Source: JAVBLU01 sp031553225
GTDB lineage: Bacteria > Bacillota > Clostridia > Christensenellales > UBA1750
Reading direction: 5' to 3'
Assembly (NCBI GenBank): GCA_031553225.1
Contig: JAVBLU010000042.1
Coordinates: forward strand, 1-64,000
Length of the DNA stretch: 64,000 nt
The translations under genes and the position numbers were made by a program. Numbering within the stretch: the first letter of the stretch is position 1; every line of letters begins with the position of its first letter. Of this stretch, positions 60,059 to 64,000 are shown in pieces. Below the pieces are notes generated by a model, which was given only the letters and a program-made list of their open reading frames with translations, ran no database searches and was not told the DNA's origin.

Positions 60059-61642
60059 ATGCGCAAGGAGGAGATACTGCGCTTTGTCGAGCCCATCATG
60101 GGGTTCTGCGTCAAGCGGCTGGCCAACCGCGCCGACGCCGAGGACCTGGCGAGCGACATTATGTTGCACGCGCTGGACGGCATGGCACGCTATGACATTG
60201 AGCAGCCGGACGCTTGGGTGTGGCGCATCGCGCACAACCGCTATGCGCGGCTGATACAGGAGCGCCAGCGGCAGGACCAGGCGCGTTTCAAGGCGACGCA
60301 GGGCGCGCAGGACGACATGGATTTCATCGACGAACTACAGGTGAAAGAAGAGCATGCCGAGGCGTTCCGGGCGCTGCATTCCCTCGCCAACGAGTACAGA
60401 AACATCCTTGTCGACTACTACATTCATGAGATGTCCGTGAAGGGCCTCTGCGAGAAATACGCTCTGCCGGAGAGCACCGTTAAATGGCGGCTCAACATCG
60501 GCAGGCAGCGAATAAAGAAAAGGTTGGGAGCGATCTGCGTGGATAAAGTGTACCAGCGCATCAACTGGAATACCGACACATGCAACGGCAATGTGGATGT
60601 CGAGCGATACCTGCATACGCAAATCGCCCGGGCGATTTGCCAGGCGGCCTATGAGAAGCCTGCAAGCGTCGAGGAGATCAGCGACAGAACGGGGATACCC
60701 GCCATGTACATTGAGGACGAGCTGCCCCGGCTCATCGGCGGCGATGCGGTAAGCGCGGCGGGCGGCAAATACGGGGCCGACTTCATCGTGCTGCGCCAAG
60801 GCGATATCAAGGCTTTGGAGGCGAGCTTTCTGCCGCTGGCGGAGGGCATTGCCGCGCGTATGCAAGCGATGATGGAGGAGCGGCGCGACGCGGTGGCAAA
60901 GCTGCCGTTTTACGGCGCGGACTTTGGTCTGGCGCGCCTGGGGCACATCATCGTTCCTGCAGTGCTGCGCGCTCGGGTAAACAACATCATGAAGCAAACG
61001 AGCGGCCTTTCGGTCGGACCGTATCCTCCGCGCAAGGACGGCGGCTACGGCTGGTTTGTCGTTCAGGAAGCCCCCGACGCAGACGAACGGATGCCGCCCT
61101 ATGCCAGCGGGTGCAACAGCAGCGGTTTGGGCCGCAAGCACGGTTTCGTCTACTACTATTGGATCGGCAGGTACTTTGACGAGGCGCTGTGGAACGACGG
61201 CGGAATCAGGTGGCTGACCGCGCAGGGTCTGCCCCGCAGGGCTGAGGACGGGCTCATTCCCGAGCGTCTTTTGACGCAGGAGGAGCTGATCCGGCTGGTA
61301 AAAAACAACCTGGTCGTCAAATCCGGCGCGGGTTACAAGCTCAACTTCGCTTGTTTTTCTCAGGAGGCCTTCGCCCGGTTTGCCGAGCTGTTCACCGGCA
61401 CGGACGAGGCCGTCGAGGAACCGCTCCGCAGGCTGATCGACGGCGTCCATGCCCAATTTAAGGCGTTTGTGCCCAAGCGGCTGGACGGCCAAATCAACCA
61501 ATATGTGAGAGGGTACGTCCAAAGCATCGTCGGCTATGTCCTACAGCGCCTGGTCGACGAGGGTCTGCTCGCTTCGCCCGAAGACGGCAAACCACTGACC
61601 GACGGGGTGTTTTATATCGACGGGCCGTATGCAGCGCCGTAG
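60059..61642 (+). CDS. Sigma-70-family (ECF-like) sigma factor with long C-terminal extension
   Basis: A 527-residue protein. Residues 1-165 are an ECF-type sigma factor: region 2 (FCVKRLANRADAEDLASDIMLHAL, DAWVWRIAHNRYARLIQ) and region 4 (LANEYRNILVDYYIHEMSVKGLCEKYALPESTVKWRLNIGRQRIKKRL). After it come a winged-helix-like segment (about 195-255, ARAICQAAYEKPASVEEISDRTG) and about 270 further residues with no recognised domain. GGGAGGG precedes ATG 60059. No anti-sigma gene is adjacent; the extension may be the regulatory part. Confidence 0.82.
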   Translation: MRKEEILRFVEPIMGFCVKRLANRADAEDLASDIMLHALDGMARYDIEQPDAWVWRIAHNRYARLIQERQRQDQARFKATQGAQDDMDFIDELQVKEEHAEAFRALHSLANEYRNILVDYYIHEMSVKGLCEKYALPESTVKWRLNIGRQRIKKRLGAICVDKVYQRINWNTDTCNGNVDVERYLHTQIARAICQAAYEKPASVEEISDRTGIPAMYIEDELPRLIGGDAVSAAGGKYGADFIVLRQGDIKALEASFLPLAEGIAARMQAMMEERRDAVAKLPFYGADFGLARLGHIIVPAVLRARVNNIMKQTSGLSVGPYPPRKDGGYGWFVVQEAPDADERMPPYASGCNSSGLGRKHGFVYYYWIGRYFDEALWNDGGIRWLTAQGLPRRAEDGLIPERLLTQEELIRLVKNNLVVKSGAGYKLNFACFSQEAFARFAELFTGTDEAVEEPLRRLIDGVHAQFKAFVPKRLDGQINQYVRGYVQSIVGYVLQRLVDEGLLASPEDGKPLTDGVFYIDGPYAAP

Positions 61643-61718
61643 CGCCGAGCGGCCCCTCTCGTCCATGATGTAACGTGCCGAGCGTTTTGTGCAGCAGCTC
61701 ACCGGACGGTTTTCTCTT

Positions 61719-61761
61719 CAGCGTATGATGGCGGCCGCGTTGCGGCCGCCATCATACGCTG
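61719..61761. repeat. 20-bp perfect inverted repeat with 3-nt loop
   Basis: 61719-61738 pairs perfectly with 61742-61761 around GTT. It lies between the convergent sigma-factor and clpC genes. No T run follows on either strand, so termination would be unusual; it may act as a bidirectional transcription barrier. Confidence 0.85.
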
Positions 61762-61810
61762 AACCCGTTCGCGGGCGGGAAGGGTGGGGCGCTTCTCTCG
61801 CGCGCCGGGG

Positions 61811-64000
<2,190 letters not shown>

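Overview
The window comes from a GC-rich, Gram-positive-type, motile bacterium, most likely a member of the Clostridia. The evidence is a B. subtilis/Clostridium-style motility set (sigma-D, FlhF/FlhG, a YaaR-family protein, CheC, CheD and CheV), a SAM-I riboswitch on metK, a T-box leader on cysE-cysS, ClpC, rubrerythrin, an ECF-transporter S component and frequent GTG/TTG starts after strong AGGAGG-like ribosome binding sites. No marker gene fixes the family.

Region 1 (0.3-13.2 kb, minus strand) is a flagellar operon: flgB-flgC-fliE-fliO-fliP-fliQ-fliR-flhB-flhA-flhF-flhG-PilZ-sigD-fapA. Many genes overlap by ATGA/GTGA-type junctions. It ends at a strong terminator near position 262. The usual fliF-to-fliY block between fliE and fliO is absent. 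Region 2 (13.3-20.9 kb, minus) holds cheB, cheR, an MCP, cheW, a YaaR-family gene, a FlgN-like chaperone, fliS and fliD, with a clear sigma-D promoter upstream of fliD. Region 3 (20.9-24.1 kb, minus) holds a FliK-like/FlhB-C-like pair and an unusual J-domain protein with its own sigma-A promoter but no standard start codon. Region 4 (24.3-30.3 kb, plus) is a chemotaxis operon: cheC-cheD-cheY-cheA-(EAL-like/HDOD)-cheV. PilZ, the EAL-like protein and the GGDEF-like J-protein suggest c-di-GMP-related control of motility.

Region 5 (30.4-40.1 kb) is metabolic: an intracellular-type GH29 fucosidase, rubrerythrin, an ECF S component behind a structured leader, a DUF3842 gene, and an Opp/Dpp-type peptide ABC transporter (A-B-C-D-F). 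Region 6 (40.1-49.5 kb, plus) has metK under a SAM-I riboswitch with recD2 downstream, two nucleobase permeases, and a hybrid histidine kinase. Region 7 (49.5-53.8 kb) has a second MCP with a sigma-D-like promoter, and a divergent HxlR regulator / PNPOx-like / radical SAM cassette with a palindromic operator candidate.

Region 8 (53.9-55.7 kb) is visibly AT-richer. It carries a MerR-type regulator with a GyrI-like effector domain and a textbook 19-bp-spacer promoter, next to the 3' end of tRNA-Ser(GGA), and looks horizontally acquired. Region 9 (55.7-64 kb) has a DUF4038-type glycoside hydrolase, the T-box-controlled cysE-cysS pair, a sigma-70-family factor with a very long C-terminal extension, a 20-bp perfect palindrome, and the truncated clpC gene at the right edge. 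The strongest candidates for something new are the J-domain/NTF2-like/GGDEF-like protein with its odd start, the extended sigma factor, the unclassified leader of the ECF S component, and the degenerate CheB receiver.
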